Shown: positions 23,830 through 31,941 of the stretch, in pieces
Position numbering within the stretch: position 1 is the first letter of the stretch
Layout of the letters: every line of letters begins with the position of its first letter
Assembly (NCBI GenBank): GCA_035628505.1
Contig: DASPJR010000014.1
Location: forward strand, 1 to 64,000
Source: DASPJR01 sp035628505
GTDB lineage: Bacteria; Planctomycetota; SZUA-567; H5-PLA8
Reading direction: 5' to 3'
DNA: 64,000 bases
Made by a program: the position numbers and the translations under genes
Notes under the pieces: model-generated
Told to the model about the DNA's origin: nothing
What the model saw: the letters and a program-made list of their open reading frames with translations, nothing else
Database searches by the model: none

Positions 23830-26800
23830 ATGGGCAGGGGAACTGTTGTCTCATTATTTTGGCTGGGACTGATGCTGGGCCTGAGTGCGCACGCCGCGGG
23901 GCCACAACTGCGCGAGGAAGTCTCGCTGAACGGCGCGTGGGCAGTCGGCGGGACGATTCCGGAGTACCACGGAATCAACCTCACCGGCCAGAAGACCTAT
24001 GAGAGACAGGTGACGGTGCCGTCCAGTTGGAGCGGCAGGATCATCAAGATTGAATTTCTTGCAGTAAACCACAAAGCCGATGTTTACGTGAACAATCAGC
24101 TCGTGGGCAGCCACATCGGAGGCTGGACACCGTTCGGCTTCGACATTACCAATCGCGTTTCACCGGGCTCATCGTTCACGCTAAAGGTTTTGGTGACTGG
24201 TTCAAACGCGCTCAAAGCTGCGAGCGGCTTTTTCGTCTGGCCGGTGGGCGGCTGGCGAACGCGCGGCGGCATTGCCGACGACGTAACGCTGCGCGCGTAC
24301 GGCAAGGTTCACATCGTTGATGCTTTCATTAAGACATCGACGTCGGCCGGCACGATAACGGTTGACTACACGGTTAAGAACAGCGACACCGTGGCGCGCA
24401 CAGTAACCGTCAGCGGCGACTGTGTGAAAGCGGGCAGCACCGTCATCGAGAAAACCGTTTCAGCGACGGTCACGCTCGCCTCCGGTGAAACAAAAACTGT
24501 CACCGCGAGCGCAAGCTGGACCAATGCAACGCTGTACTGGCCGGACCGCCCGCAACTATATCATCTCGCGAGCAAAGTCGTGCTGAACGGCACAACGATC
24601 GATTCCGAGACGCGCCGCTTCGGATTCCGCGAAATAAAAATCGTTGGTAACCAGTACACCTGGAACGGTGTGCGCATCAATCTCTTCGGCGACTACCAGT
24701 CCTACGCCGACACCTGGTACGTAAATTCCGCTGTCGAGCACAGCATGGCCAACTGGCCTGCCACTATAGATCGCATCAAGGCGCTGAACATCCGGTGCCT
24801 GCGCTGGCACCACAATCCTCCGCCTCGTTATGTTCTGGACGTCTGCGACGAGAAAGGGCTCTTGATCTGCAACGAATCACCCAACTATGGTCGCGAATTT
24901 CTCGATGGCATGAGTGACGCTGATCAGGCAACCTATGTCTCGAATTTTAAGAACTGGTGCGGCGCGTGGATCAAGCAGGATCGCAATCGTCCGAGCGTTT
25001 ACACCTTCAATGCAACAAATGAGATGACATACGCGCATCTCGGCAGTTTCTCCGCGACCGAATGCCGCGCCATGGGCGATCAGATGCGCAGCTTCGATGG
25101 CACTCGTCCGATCGGCTACGATGGCGACATTTCGGCTTCACAGGAAACCTATAACTATCATTATCCCGAAGGCTACAACCGCGAGCCCAGCGGCAGCATC
25201 TACAGTTGGGCCTACAGAGTGAAAGCGACTCAGCCGACCGGTTCAGGCGAAGTCATGCATGCCAAATCGCCGGACCCGACTGTGCAGACGGCTGTCGAAC
25301 GGAACAAATGGTGGCTGGGAATCTGGACCCGCGGCCTGCGTTATACGAATTGGACGGACGTCCGCCCGGCGTGTTTCTGGTTTGCGGACAAGGATCTCGT
25401 CAGCACCGATCCCAAAGTGAAGCAGCGCGGACTGAATTTGAAGAACTGCTACGCGCCGGTGGCCTTGTTCGACAAAGCCTATGACGACCTGGGTATTGCG
25501 CCCTATGTGACCGGAACAACCGCCGGCGGAACGCTGCCATCTGTGACAGAAGGCACAACGTTGAATCGCACTCTGGTTCTCTACAACGATGAGTTCTCCG
25601 GAACCTCGATCACCATCGAATGTCTCGTGCGCATCGGTTCTACCGTGTACGCCAGCGGAACAAAGACCTTCACGCTGACGCTTGGCGAACACATGGATAT
25701 TCCGGTCAGCTTCCAGGTGCCCTATGTCAGTGCGAATACGACCATGGAATGGGTGCTGCGAACCTATAAAGGCGGCGTGATGAAGTTCGAGGAGCCGCGC
25801 CGCTTCACGGTTGTCAGCAACGGCACGTACGGCACCTCATCGAATGTGGTGACAATCACCGGCGGAACTTCAAATAACGTCGCCCCGGTTATCAGCCTGA
25901 CCGCTCCCGTAAACGGTAGCACGTATACAGCCCCTGCCAGCGTCAGCATTTCTGCGAGCGCGAGCGACAGCGATGGCAGCGTGACAAAGGTCGAATTCTT
26001 TGCCAATGGTACGCTGATCGGCACGAGCACCGCGGCGCCGTACGCCTTCACCTGGACCGGTGTTGCGGCTGGAACGTACTCTCTGACTGCCAAAGCGACG
26101 GACAATGGCGGTGCGACAAAGACTTCGAGCGCAATAAGCATCGCTGTCAGCGCGCCGAACCAGGCGCCAACTGTTGCAATCGCTTCTCCTGCGAGTGGCG
26201 CCACGTTCAGCGCTCCGGCAACGGTCAACATCACGGCCAGCGCAAGCGACAGCGATGGCAGCGTGACGAAGGTTGAGTTCTTTGCCAACGGTACTCTGAT
26301 CGGAACGAGCACGGCTGCACCGTACGCCTTCAGCTGGACCGGCGTCGCGGCTGGAACGTACACTCTGACCGCGAAAGCCACTGACAATAAAGGCGCGACA
26401 AAGACGTCAACAGCAGTCAACATCACGGTGAATGCGTCGGCACAGCGCGTGGTCAGCTTCACTCTCGTGAACGCCGATACTGAAGCGGACATTGGTGCTC
26501 TGACGAATGGTATGACGATCGACTTGTCGAAGATGCCCACGCGCAATCTGAATATCCGCGCAAACGCCAGCCCGTCGGTCGTTGGCAGTGTGATGTTCGG
26601 CCTGAATGGGAATGCTGCATGGCATCTTGAAAATGGAGCGCCGTATGCGTTCGCCGGCGGCACCGCCAATGACTACAACCCGTGGACGCCGCCGCAGGGT
26701 ACGCACACAGTCACCGCCACGCCGTACACGGCATCCGGCGCCACAGGAACAAAGGGTACGCCGCTGTCCGTCAGTTTCACGGTGATTGATCCGCCAGCAT

Positions 26801-27975
26801 TCACGTCGATGCCGAGCGCAACCGGCAGTCTCACAGCTGGGCAGACGACGGAATTCTCGGCGGCAGCCAGCGATCCCAACGGTGACACGCTCACCTACAG
26901 CTGGAATTTTGGCGACGGCTCCATCGGCAGCGGCGCCAGCGTCACGCACACGTACACGGCGCCGGGAAGTTACACGGTGCAGGTCAGCGTTTCGGATGGA
27001 AAGGGCGGATCGGCGAGCACGACGTTCAACGTCCAGATTGCGGCGCCTTTCAGTGTGAACGTGAATTTCCAGAGCGCCGGCGCGGCGACTCCGGCCGGAT
27101 ATGTTGCGGATACAGGAGCGGCATTCGGCAGTCGAGGCAATGGTTACAGCTACGGCTGGAACAGTGATAACAGCAGCACGGCGCGCGATCGCGACTCCGC
27201 AGCCTCACCCAGCCAGCTGTACGACACCTTGCAGCATCTGCAGAAGCCGGAAAACCCGAACGCGAAGTGGGAAATTGCGGTACCCAATGGCTCATACAGT
27301 GTCCGCGTGGTGGCCGGTGATGCCAGTTACTTCGACAGCGTTTACCAGATCCTGGTCGAAGGCGTGCTGACCGTCAGTGCTACTCCGACGAGCACGCGGC
27401 GCTGGGCGGAAGGGACACAGGTGGTTACCGTCAGTGATGGCAGATTGACGATCAGCAACGGAGCCGGCTCGGCGAACAACAAGATCTGCTTCGTCGAGAT
27501 CGCCTCATTCGGCGGCGCGGCCGCGCGCTCGCTGGCGCAGGAAATCGAATTTGAACCCCTGCGCGTGCGTGAAATGCGAGCGGGAATCAGCTACTCGCGC
27601 AGCAATGCCGACACCCTGAAGCTGAAGCTGGAAGTCAATGGACTCGGCGAAAAGTTCCCGCTTGCAGGAACAGTCGTCAGCATCGATGCAGCCGGCGCCA
27701 TGGCCCATTTTGTTCTCGATGCGCGCGGCGGCGCAAGGTCACGAACCGGCTCATGCTCGATGAAGCTCAATTCCGCAACGGGCGCATGGGTCATTGCCGT
27801 TTCGCTGATCAAAGGGAACCTGGGCTCGGTCTGGTCCGATGGAGGCGTGAGTAAAACGCAGAGAGATCTGAAAACCGAGTGGCCGGTCACTGTAGTTATC
27901 GGTGACCGCACGTTCGGTGGAAGCAAAGCGGTCAACTATCAGTGCCGCAGCGGTTCTGTCGGCGCAATGAAGTAG
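23830..27975 (+). CDS. secreted multidomain glycoside hydrolase family 2 protein with Ig-like, PKD and malectin-like modules
   Basis: A 1381-residue exported enzyme; signal peptide at 1-23. GH2 sugar-binding and Ig-like domains cover about 25-265, and the TIM barrel about 270-560. FNATNE places the likely acid/base at Glu398; Glu474 (TGSGEVMH) is at plausible spacing for the nucleophile. Two nearly identical Ig-like modules (about 685-870; 282-base offset) are followed by the FTLVNADT domain also present in the anti-sigma factor (about 870-985). A PKD domain (WNFGDGS, about 1000-1075) and a malectin-like domain (about 1075-1220) come next. The last 160 residues are unassigned. Ribosome-binding site AAGGAGGA precedes ATG; it is the third gene of the sigma/anti-sigma unit. 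A beta-galactosidase/glucuronidase-type activity is likely, exact sugar unknown. Confidence 0.87.
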   Translation: MGRGTVVSLFWLGLMLGLSAHAAGPQLREEVSLNGAWAVGGTIPEYHGINLTGQKTYERQVTVPSSWSGRIIKIEFLAVNHKADVYVNNQLVGSHIGGWTPFGFDITNRVSPGSSFTLKVLVTGSNALKAASGFFVWPVGGWRTRGGIADDVTLRAYGKVHIVDAFIKTSTSAGTITVDYTVKNSDTVARTVTVSGDCVKAGSTVIEKTVSATVTLASGETKTVTASASWTNATLYWPDRPQLYHLASKVVLNGTTIDSETRRFGFREIKIVGNQYTWNGVRINLFGDYQSYADTWYVNSAVEHSMANWPATIDRIKALNIRCLRWHHNPPPRYVLDVCDEKGLLICNESPNYGREFLDGMSDADQATYVSNFKNWCGAWIKQDRNRPSVYTFNATNEMTYAHLGSFSATECRAMGDQMRSFDGTRPIGYDGDISASQETYNYHYPEGYNREPSGSIYSWAYRVKATQPTGSGEVMHAKSPDPTVQTAVERNKWWLGIWTRGLRYTNWTDVRPACFWFADKDLVSTDPKVKQRGLNLKNCYAPVALFDKAYDDLGIAPYVTGTTAGGTLPSVTEGTTLNRTLVLYNDEFSGTSITIECLVRIGSTVYASGTKTFTLTLGEHMDIPVSFQVPYVSANTTMEWVLRTYKGGVMKFEEPRRFTVVSNGTYGTSSNVVTITGGTSNNVAPVISLTAPVNGSTYTAPASVSISASASDSDGSVTKVEFFANGTLIGTSTAAPYAFTWTGVAAGTYSLTAKATDNGGATKTSSAISIAVSAPNQAPTVAIASPASGATFSAPATVNITASASDSDGSVTKVEFFANGTLIGTSTAAPYAFSWTGVAAGTYTLTAKATDNKGATKTSTAVNITVNASAQRVVSFTLVNADTEADIGALTNGMTIDLSKMPTRNLNIRANASPSVVGSVMFGLNGNAAWHLENGAPYAFAGGTANDYNPWTPPQGTHTVTATPYTASGATGTKGTPLSVSFTVIDPPAFTSMPSATGSLTAGQTTEFSAAASDPNGDTLTYSWNFGDGSIGSGASVTHTYTAPGSYTVQVSVSDGKGGSASTTFNVQIAAPFSVNVNFQSAGAATPAGYVADTGAAFGSRGNGYSYGWNSDNSSTARDRDSAASPSQLYDTLQHLQKPENPNAKWEIAVPNGSYSVRVVAGDASYFDSVYQILVEGVLTVSATPTSTRRWAEGTQVVTVSDGRLTISNGAGSANNKICFVEIASFGGAAARSLAQEIEFEPLRVREMRAGISYSRSNADTLKLKLEVNGLGEKFPLAGTVVSIDAAGAMAHFVLDARGGARSRTGSCSMKLNSATGAWVIAVSLIKGNLGSVWSDGGVSKTQRDLKTEWPVTVVIGDRTFGGSKAVNYQCRSGSVGAMK
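25957..26403 (+). repeat. in-frame duplication of an Ig-like module inside the glycosidase gene
   Basis: The stretch from about 25960 to 26121 recurs 282 bases (94 codons) later at about 26241-26403 with high nucleotide identity, including the shared GCGACAGCGATGGCAGCGTG. Differences are mostly third-position changes, so the duplication is fairly recent but under protein-level constraint. Confidence 0.85.
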
Positions 27976-27992
27976 GCTGGCTTTCTAAAAAG

Positions 27993-28027
27993 AGACGGCG
28001 GCCCTGCTGACGGGGCCGCCGTCTTTT
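27993..28027. terminator. bidirectional rho-independent terminator
   Basis: AGACGGCGGCCC (27993-28004) and GGGCCGCCGTCT (28013-28024) form a 12-bp stem with an 8-base loop. T's follow on the plus strand and an A run precedes it (27987-27991), which gives T's on the minus strand. It serves both convergent genes. Confidence 0.88.
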
Positions 28028-28036
28028 GTCTTCGGT

Positions 28037-28396
28037 TCAGCGCCGTTCTGACAGGCTCTTCGCCGTCAATACATCCAATGCCGTGATGCCGAACGCCAGC
28101 GCAAAAGCAGCTGCCATGCCTCTGGGCCTTCGTGTTTTACGCGCGGCCGCGCTCAGCAGCACAGCATCGACAGCATCTCCGGCAACACGCGCCCACACGC
28201 CGGGCGCAGGGTCGCGGTGTGAGAGGATATCGACGCCTTGGAGCACTTCGCGAATACCCATAATGCGCAGGATCGTCGTGTTTTTCCCGTCGGCAATGCC
28301 CATGAACTGTTCCATCTTTTTTGGAGCTACGATTTCGGCCACGCCCAATCCGATGCTGATCCATCCCAGAGCGCGCGCCATCTGCCGGTCAAACAT
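28037..28396 (-). CDS. small membrane protein, DUF4267-like
   Basis: A 119-residue protein with probably three to four hydrophobic segments (ALGWISIGLGVAEIVAP; VAGDAVDAVLLSAAA; MAAAFALAFGITALDVLTA). The layout GIREVLQGVDIL and WARVAGDAVD is typical of small integral membrane proteins encoded beside alcohol dehydrogenases and polyketide-cyclase-like proteins. AAAGGAAC precedes the ATG. It is the last gene of the minus-strand group with the two genes below. No reaction known; it may help anchor the SRPBCC protein. Confidence 0.72.
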   Translation of the reverse strand: MFDRQMARALGWISIGLGVAEIVAPKKMEQFMGIADGKNTTILRIMGIREVLQGVDILSHRDPAPGVWARVAGDAVDAVLLSAAARKTRRPRGMAAAFALAFGITALDVLTAKSLSERR

Positions 28397-28425
28397 AACG
28401 TTCTGTTCCTTTCGTTTGCTTCGCT

Positions 28426-29613
28426 TTAAGCCGCCGGATCGAGCACGACCTTGATGCAGCCATCTTCCTGGTGCCGGAAAATCTCGTACGCTTTCGGCGC
28501 TTCGCTGAGCGGAAACCGGTGTGTTACCACGAAACTTGGATCAATGTCGCCTTTTTGAATGTGCTCGAGAAGCTGTGGCACGTAACGGTGGACATGTGTC
28601 TGGCCGGTTTTCACCGTCAGTCCCTTGTTCATCATGGCGCCGAGCGGGATTTTGTCCGGGAAGCCGCCATAAACTCCCGCAATCGAGAGCGTGCCGCCTT
28701 TGCGGCAGCAATTGATAGCCTGTCGCAGCGCCGCCACGCGATCAGTGGTGAGATTCAAAGCGTTCTTTACGCGTTCATACATGGCATAGGGTGTGTAGCC
28801 GTGCGCTTCCATGCCCACGGCATCGACGCAGATATCCGGACCGACGCCTGCGGTGAGATCCAGCAGGCGTTCGTAGATATCCTCGCTGCTGATGTCCAGC
28901 GTGATGGCGCCGGACTCGCGCGCCATCTGCAGCCGTTCGGGGACGCGCTTTGCGTCATCAATGGCAATCACCTTTCCAGCTTTCAGAAGGAACGCGCTAC
29001 GGATCGCAAACTGTCCGACAGGACCGCAGCCCCAGATTGCGATTGTGTCGTCCGGTTTTGGATTGCAGTGCTCGATTGCCATGTATCCGGTCGGAAAAAT
29101 ATCCGAGAGGAAAACAAGCTGATGGTCGTGCAGCTCGTTTGGCATTTTTTGCAGATTCACGTCCGCGTACGGAACGCGCAGGAACTCAGCCTGTCCGCCA
29201 GCGTAGCCGCCCATCATGTGCGAGTAGCCGAAAACACCGGCGGTCGCGAAGCCGTATGCCTCTTCGCCCATGTAGGCTTTTGTGTTCGTGTTATCGCAGC
29301 AGCTGTAGAGCTGGCGCTTGCAATAGAAGCAGCTGCCGCAGGCAATCGGGAAGGGGACGATCACACGATCTCCAACGCCGATGCGGCTCTTGTCCACACC
29401 TCGGCCGAGCTCTTCGACGATTCCCATCGGTTCGTGCCCGAGAATATCGCCGGGCTTCATGAAGGGGATGCATCCGTCGTAGAGATGCAGATCCGAGCCG
29501 CAGATGCAGGTCGACGTGACGCGAATGATCGCATCACGCGGGTTAAGGATTTTTGGATCTGGAACGTTCTCGACCATTACGTTGTACGGCCCGCACCAGG
29601 TAAGCGCTTTCAT
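28426..29613 (-). CDS. zinc-dependent alcohol dehydrogenase (formaldehyde dehydrogenase-like subgroup)
   Basis: A 395-residue medium-chain dehydrogenase. Catalytic-zinc ligands are in TCICGSDLHLYDG (Cys) and GHEPMG (His-Glu). The structural-zinc cysteine cluster is CGSCFYCKRQLYSCC. The cofactor fold is marked by AIWGCGPVGQFAIRSA with an acidic residue after the second strand (VIAIDD), favouring NAD. Overall it matches the glutathione-independent formaldehyde dehydrogenase-like subgroup that is common in Acidobacteria, Proteobacteria and PVC bacteria; substrate cannot be read from sequence. AGGGAA lies upstream of ATG. It lies 29 bases from the small membrane protein gene and 53 from the SRPBCC gene, so one operon is likely. 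Confidence 0.9.
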   Translation of the reverse strand: MKALTWCGPYNVMVENVPDPKILNPRDAIIRVTSTCICGSDLHLYDGCIPFMKPGDILGHEPMGIVEELGRGVDKSRIGVGDRVIVPFPIACGSCFYCKRQLYSCCDNTNTKAYMGEEAYGFATAGVFGYSHMMGGYAGGQAEFLRVPYADVNLQKMPNELHDHQLVFLSDIFPTGYMAIEHCNPKPDDTIAIWGCGPVGQFAIRSAFLLKAGKVIAIDDAKRVPERLQMARESGAITLDISSEDIYERLLDLTAGVGPDICVDAVGMEAHGYTPYAMYERVKNALNLTTDRVAALRQAINCCRKGGTLSIAGVYGGFPDKIPLGAMMNKGLTVKTGQTHVHRYVPQLLEHIQKGDIDPSFVVTHRFPLSEAPKAYEIFRHQEDGCIKVVLDPAA

Positions 29614-29666
29614 AATCAGTTCCCTATTTTCTGGTTCGACATTTCACAGACGGAGGCGCCTGCGTT

Positions 29667-30461
29667 TCATTGGTCCTCTGGGTCTTCTCCCTGACCTGTG
29701 CAAGTGCCGCGCGGCTGGCCTTCTATGGTCGGAATCTCACCTGTTTCCATCAGCCGTTTGAAATTGCGCAGATCCTCGTGCATCTGCCGGCGTGGCGATT
29801 CGCCCACGAGTGTTGCTACCCAGTGTCCCACGTAGCCGGCCGGGGGCATGTACTCCATCGAGACGTGAACTTCCGTGCCGCGGTCGCCCATTGCGGGCGT
29901 GAAATGGATTTCCCCGCAATGGTCGACGTCGCTGCCGGGAATCGTGCGCCACGCGATGACTGAATTGCGTTCGTCCCGCGTTATTTCAGCGTCCCATTCG
30001 AGCATCTTGTTTCCCAGATGCGGAATGCGCGAGACCCAATGCGACATGCGTTGGTCCACAATATCCACTCGCTCGAGATGGGTCATGATGCGCGGCAGAT
30101 TGGTGAAGTCGCGCCAGAAGAGATAAAGGTCTTCAGGAGAGCGGTTGACCAGCAGCGCTTTTTCAACATGAATGCCGTAGTCGGCTGTGTTGATCTTCAA
30201 AGCATCGTATGCATATGAACGCCCGGTAATCCCGCGAAAGGCCAGCGCGCCGCCGACTCCGGCAATAATCCAGCCTGGCGTCGTTCTCCGGCTCAGGCCT
30301 AAGGCCAGCAGTACAGCGCCGGCGGCTACCGATGCCGCTCTCTCGCTATAGCCAACGTTTACGCGTGATTTCCAGCGTGCCGCACGCGGCGCGGTTTCGG
30401 TCCGGCTTTGCACCGGATGTACAGGTGCTACTTGCGCCCGGGTTTCCTCTACTAAGAGCAT
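29667..30461 (-). CDS. SRPBCC (polyketide cyclase/START-like) protein with N-terminal membrane segment
   Basis: About 264 residues. An N-terminal hydrophobic pair (ERAASVAAGAVLLALGLSRR; GWIIAGVGGALAFRGITG) resembles the YgaP/DUF2892 membrane segment. It is followed by an SRPBCC domain (about 105-245; VNRSPEDLYLFWRDFTNLPRIMTHLERV, WDAEITRDERNSVIAWRT) that binds hydrophobic ligands. ATG at 30461 has TTGGAGA at good spacing; the upstream TTG at 30479 would place the ribosome-binding site inside the gene. It leads the three-gene minus-strand operon and is divergent from the XylR-like regulator. Likely stress- or membrane-lipid-related, unproven. Confidence 0.85.
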   Translation of the reverse strand: MLLVEETRAQVAPVHPVQSRTETAPRAARWKSRVNVGYSERAASVAAGAVLLALGLSRRTTPGWIIAGVGGALAFRGITGRSYAYDALKINTADYGIHVEKALLVNRSPEDLYLFWRDFTNLPRIMTHLERVDIVDQRMSHWVSRIPHLGNKMLEWDAEITRDERNSVIAWRTIPGSDVDHCGEIHFTPAMGDRGTEVHVSMEYMPPAGYVGHWVATLVGESPRRQMHEDLRNFKRLMETGEIPTIEGQPRGTCTGQGEDPEDQ

Positions 30462-30657
30462 AGTATCTCCAATCCGCAAACGGCGCCGAGAGCTCTGAAC
30501 AATCGATCGACAACAGCGCCCTACACCCGCTGAATCGAGCTAATTGCAGGCCGATGAGAATGCAGGCAGAGAGCAACGCCTGTGAGCGTATAAACAGGAA
30601 AATCTGCCGTTAGGGGATAACATCTGAAACAGACCTGTCGCTGCTGGGATCGCCACG

Positions 30658-31842
30658 ATGCCTGATGTACACGAACGTCCGCGCAAGAAAGTCGCCCTGC
30701 TGATCGAATCATCCAGAGGGTACGGCCGCGGATTGTTGGAAGGTGTTTCGCGCTACATGCGCGAACATGGTACGTGGTCGGTTTTTTTTCAGGAGCGGCG
30801 CCGTGGCGACCCGCCGCCTGATTGGCTGCGCGGCTGGAAAGGTGACGGCGTCATCGCGCGCATTGAAGACCGGCGGCTGATCCGTGCCATCTTGAAACTG
30901 GGACTCCCCGCGATCGATCTGCGCGGGCTGATTCCGCTGAAAATACCACTGATTGAAACGGATGACCGCGCTGTTGTTGCCTGTGCCGTCGAACACCTCT
31001 GCGAACGAGGGTTCCGGCACTTTGGATTCTGCGGTTTTCCGGGTGCAAATTATTCCGATAAGCGCTGCAGCTATTTTGTCGAGATGCTCGCCCGCCGCGG
31101 GCTGCGCTGCCACGTGCATCAGCCGCGCCTGCGCACCAGGCCTTCGCCAGAGTTTGGTTTTGAACAGTTTGGATTGCCGCGCGAGCAGGGCATCGCGCGC
31201 TGGCTCACGTTGCTGCCCAGGCCCATAGCTATTCTGGCCTGCAATGATGTGTGCGGGCAGCAGGTACTCAACGCATGTCGCGCAATCGGGACGGCCGTTC
31301 CGGACGAAGTAGCCGTCGTTGGCGTCGATAATGACCATCTTCTGTGCGAACTGTCCGATCCGCCGCTGTCGAGTGTCGCACCGGATACGCTGCGCATCGG
31401 CTATATGGCCGCGGAACTCTTGAGTGGCCTGATGGCGGGCAGGCGCGCGCCGACTGGGACGATATTCGTGCCGCCGCTGGGCGTGGTGGCGCGCCGCTCC
31501 AGCGACGTGCTGGCCATGGACGACCGTGACATCGCTGCTGCGCTGCGCTTCATGCGCGAGCGCGTCTGTGAGGGCATCAATGTGAGCGATGTGCTGAAGC
31601 ACACGGCCATGTCCCGCAGCTTGTTCGAGAGACGATTCAAAAAGGCGCTGGGCCGCACGCCGAAGACGGAGATCCTGAGGCTGCGCGTACAACGAGTTAA
31701 GGATTTGCTCGCCGGCAGCGAACTTTCTCCCCGGCAAATCGCGCAGAAGACCGGATTTCAAAACCAGGAATACATGTTCGCTGTGTTCAAACGGCTTACG
31801 GGCGCAACGCCGCAGCAATTTCGCAAGCAGTCGCGGCTGTAG
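30658..31842 (+). CDS. XylR-type transcriptional regulator (LacI-like sensor domain + AraC DNA-binding domain)
   Basis: A 394-residue regulator. Residues about 10-275 are a periplasmic-binding-protein-like sensor (KVALLIESSRGYGRGLLEGVSRYM; AVVGVDNDHLLCELSDPPLSSV). The C-terminal 100 residues are an AraC-type double helix-turn-helix (NVSDVLKHTAMSRSLFERRFKKALGRTP; SPRQIAQKTGFQNQEYMFAVFKRLTGATPQQFRKQ). This order matches E. coli XylR and the many sugar regulators of this class in PVC bacteria; the ligand is probably a sugar or sugar acid. It is divergent from the dehydrogenase operon and upstream of a large CxxCH dehydrogenase; an inverted repeat sits between it and the latter. Confidence 0.92.
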   Translation: MPDVHERPRKKVALLIESSRGYGRGLLEGVSRYMREHGTWSVFFQERRRGDPPPDWLRGWKGDGVIARIEDRRLIRAILKLGLPAIDLRGLIPLKIPLIETDDRAVVACAVEHLCERGFRHFGFCGFPGANYSDKRCSYFVEMLARRGLRCHVHQPRLRTRPSPEFGFEQFGLPREQGIARWLTLLPRPIAILACNDVCGQQVLNACRAIGTAVPDEVAVVGVDNDHLLCELSDPPLSSVAPDTLRIGYMAAELLSGLMAGRRAPTGTIFVPPLGVVARRSSDVLAMDDRDIAAALRFMRERVCEGINVSDVLKHTAMSRSLFERRFKKALGRTPKTEILRLRVQRVKDLLAGSELSPRQIAQKTGFQNQEYMFAVFKRLTGATPQQFRKQSRL

Positions 31843-31864
31843 ATGGTACGCAAAATCATAATAG

Positions 31865-31884
31865 TATTACGAACTAACGTAATA
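31865..31884. promoter_or_regulatory. 7-6-7 inverted repeat upstream of the CxxCH dehydrogenase gene
   Basis: TATTACG (31865-31871) and CGTAATA (31878-31884) form a perfect dyad 58 bases before the next start codon. A further 10-base palindrome AGCGTACGCT lies at 31894-31903. These are candidate operators; the binding protein is not known, although the XylR-like gene ends just upstream. Confidence 0.5.
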
Positions 31885-31941
31885 GCACTCGCGAGCGTAC
31901 GCTTGTAAACCTGTCTATGTACAGCAACAAGGAGGCGCTCG

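Noticed and set aside
28471..29694. 407-residue plus-strand open frame opposite the alcohol dehydrogenase
   Set aside because: Antisense to an intact zinc alcohol dehydrogenase; no ribosome-binding site or motif.
30709..31818. 369-residue minus-strand open frame opposite the XylR-like regulator
   Set aside because: Antisense to a well-supported regulator; composition is shadow-like.
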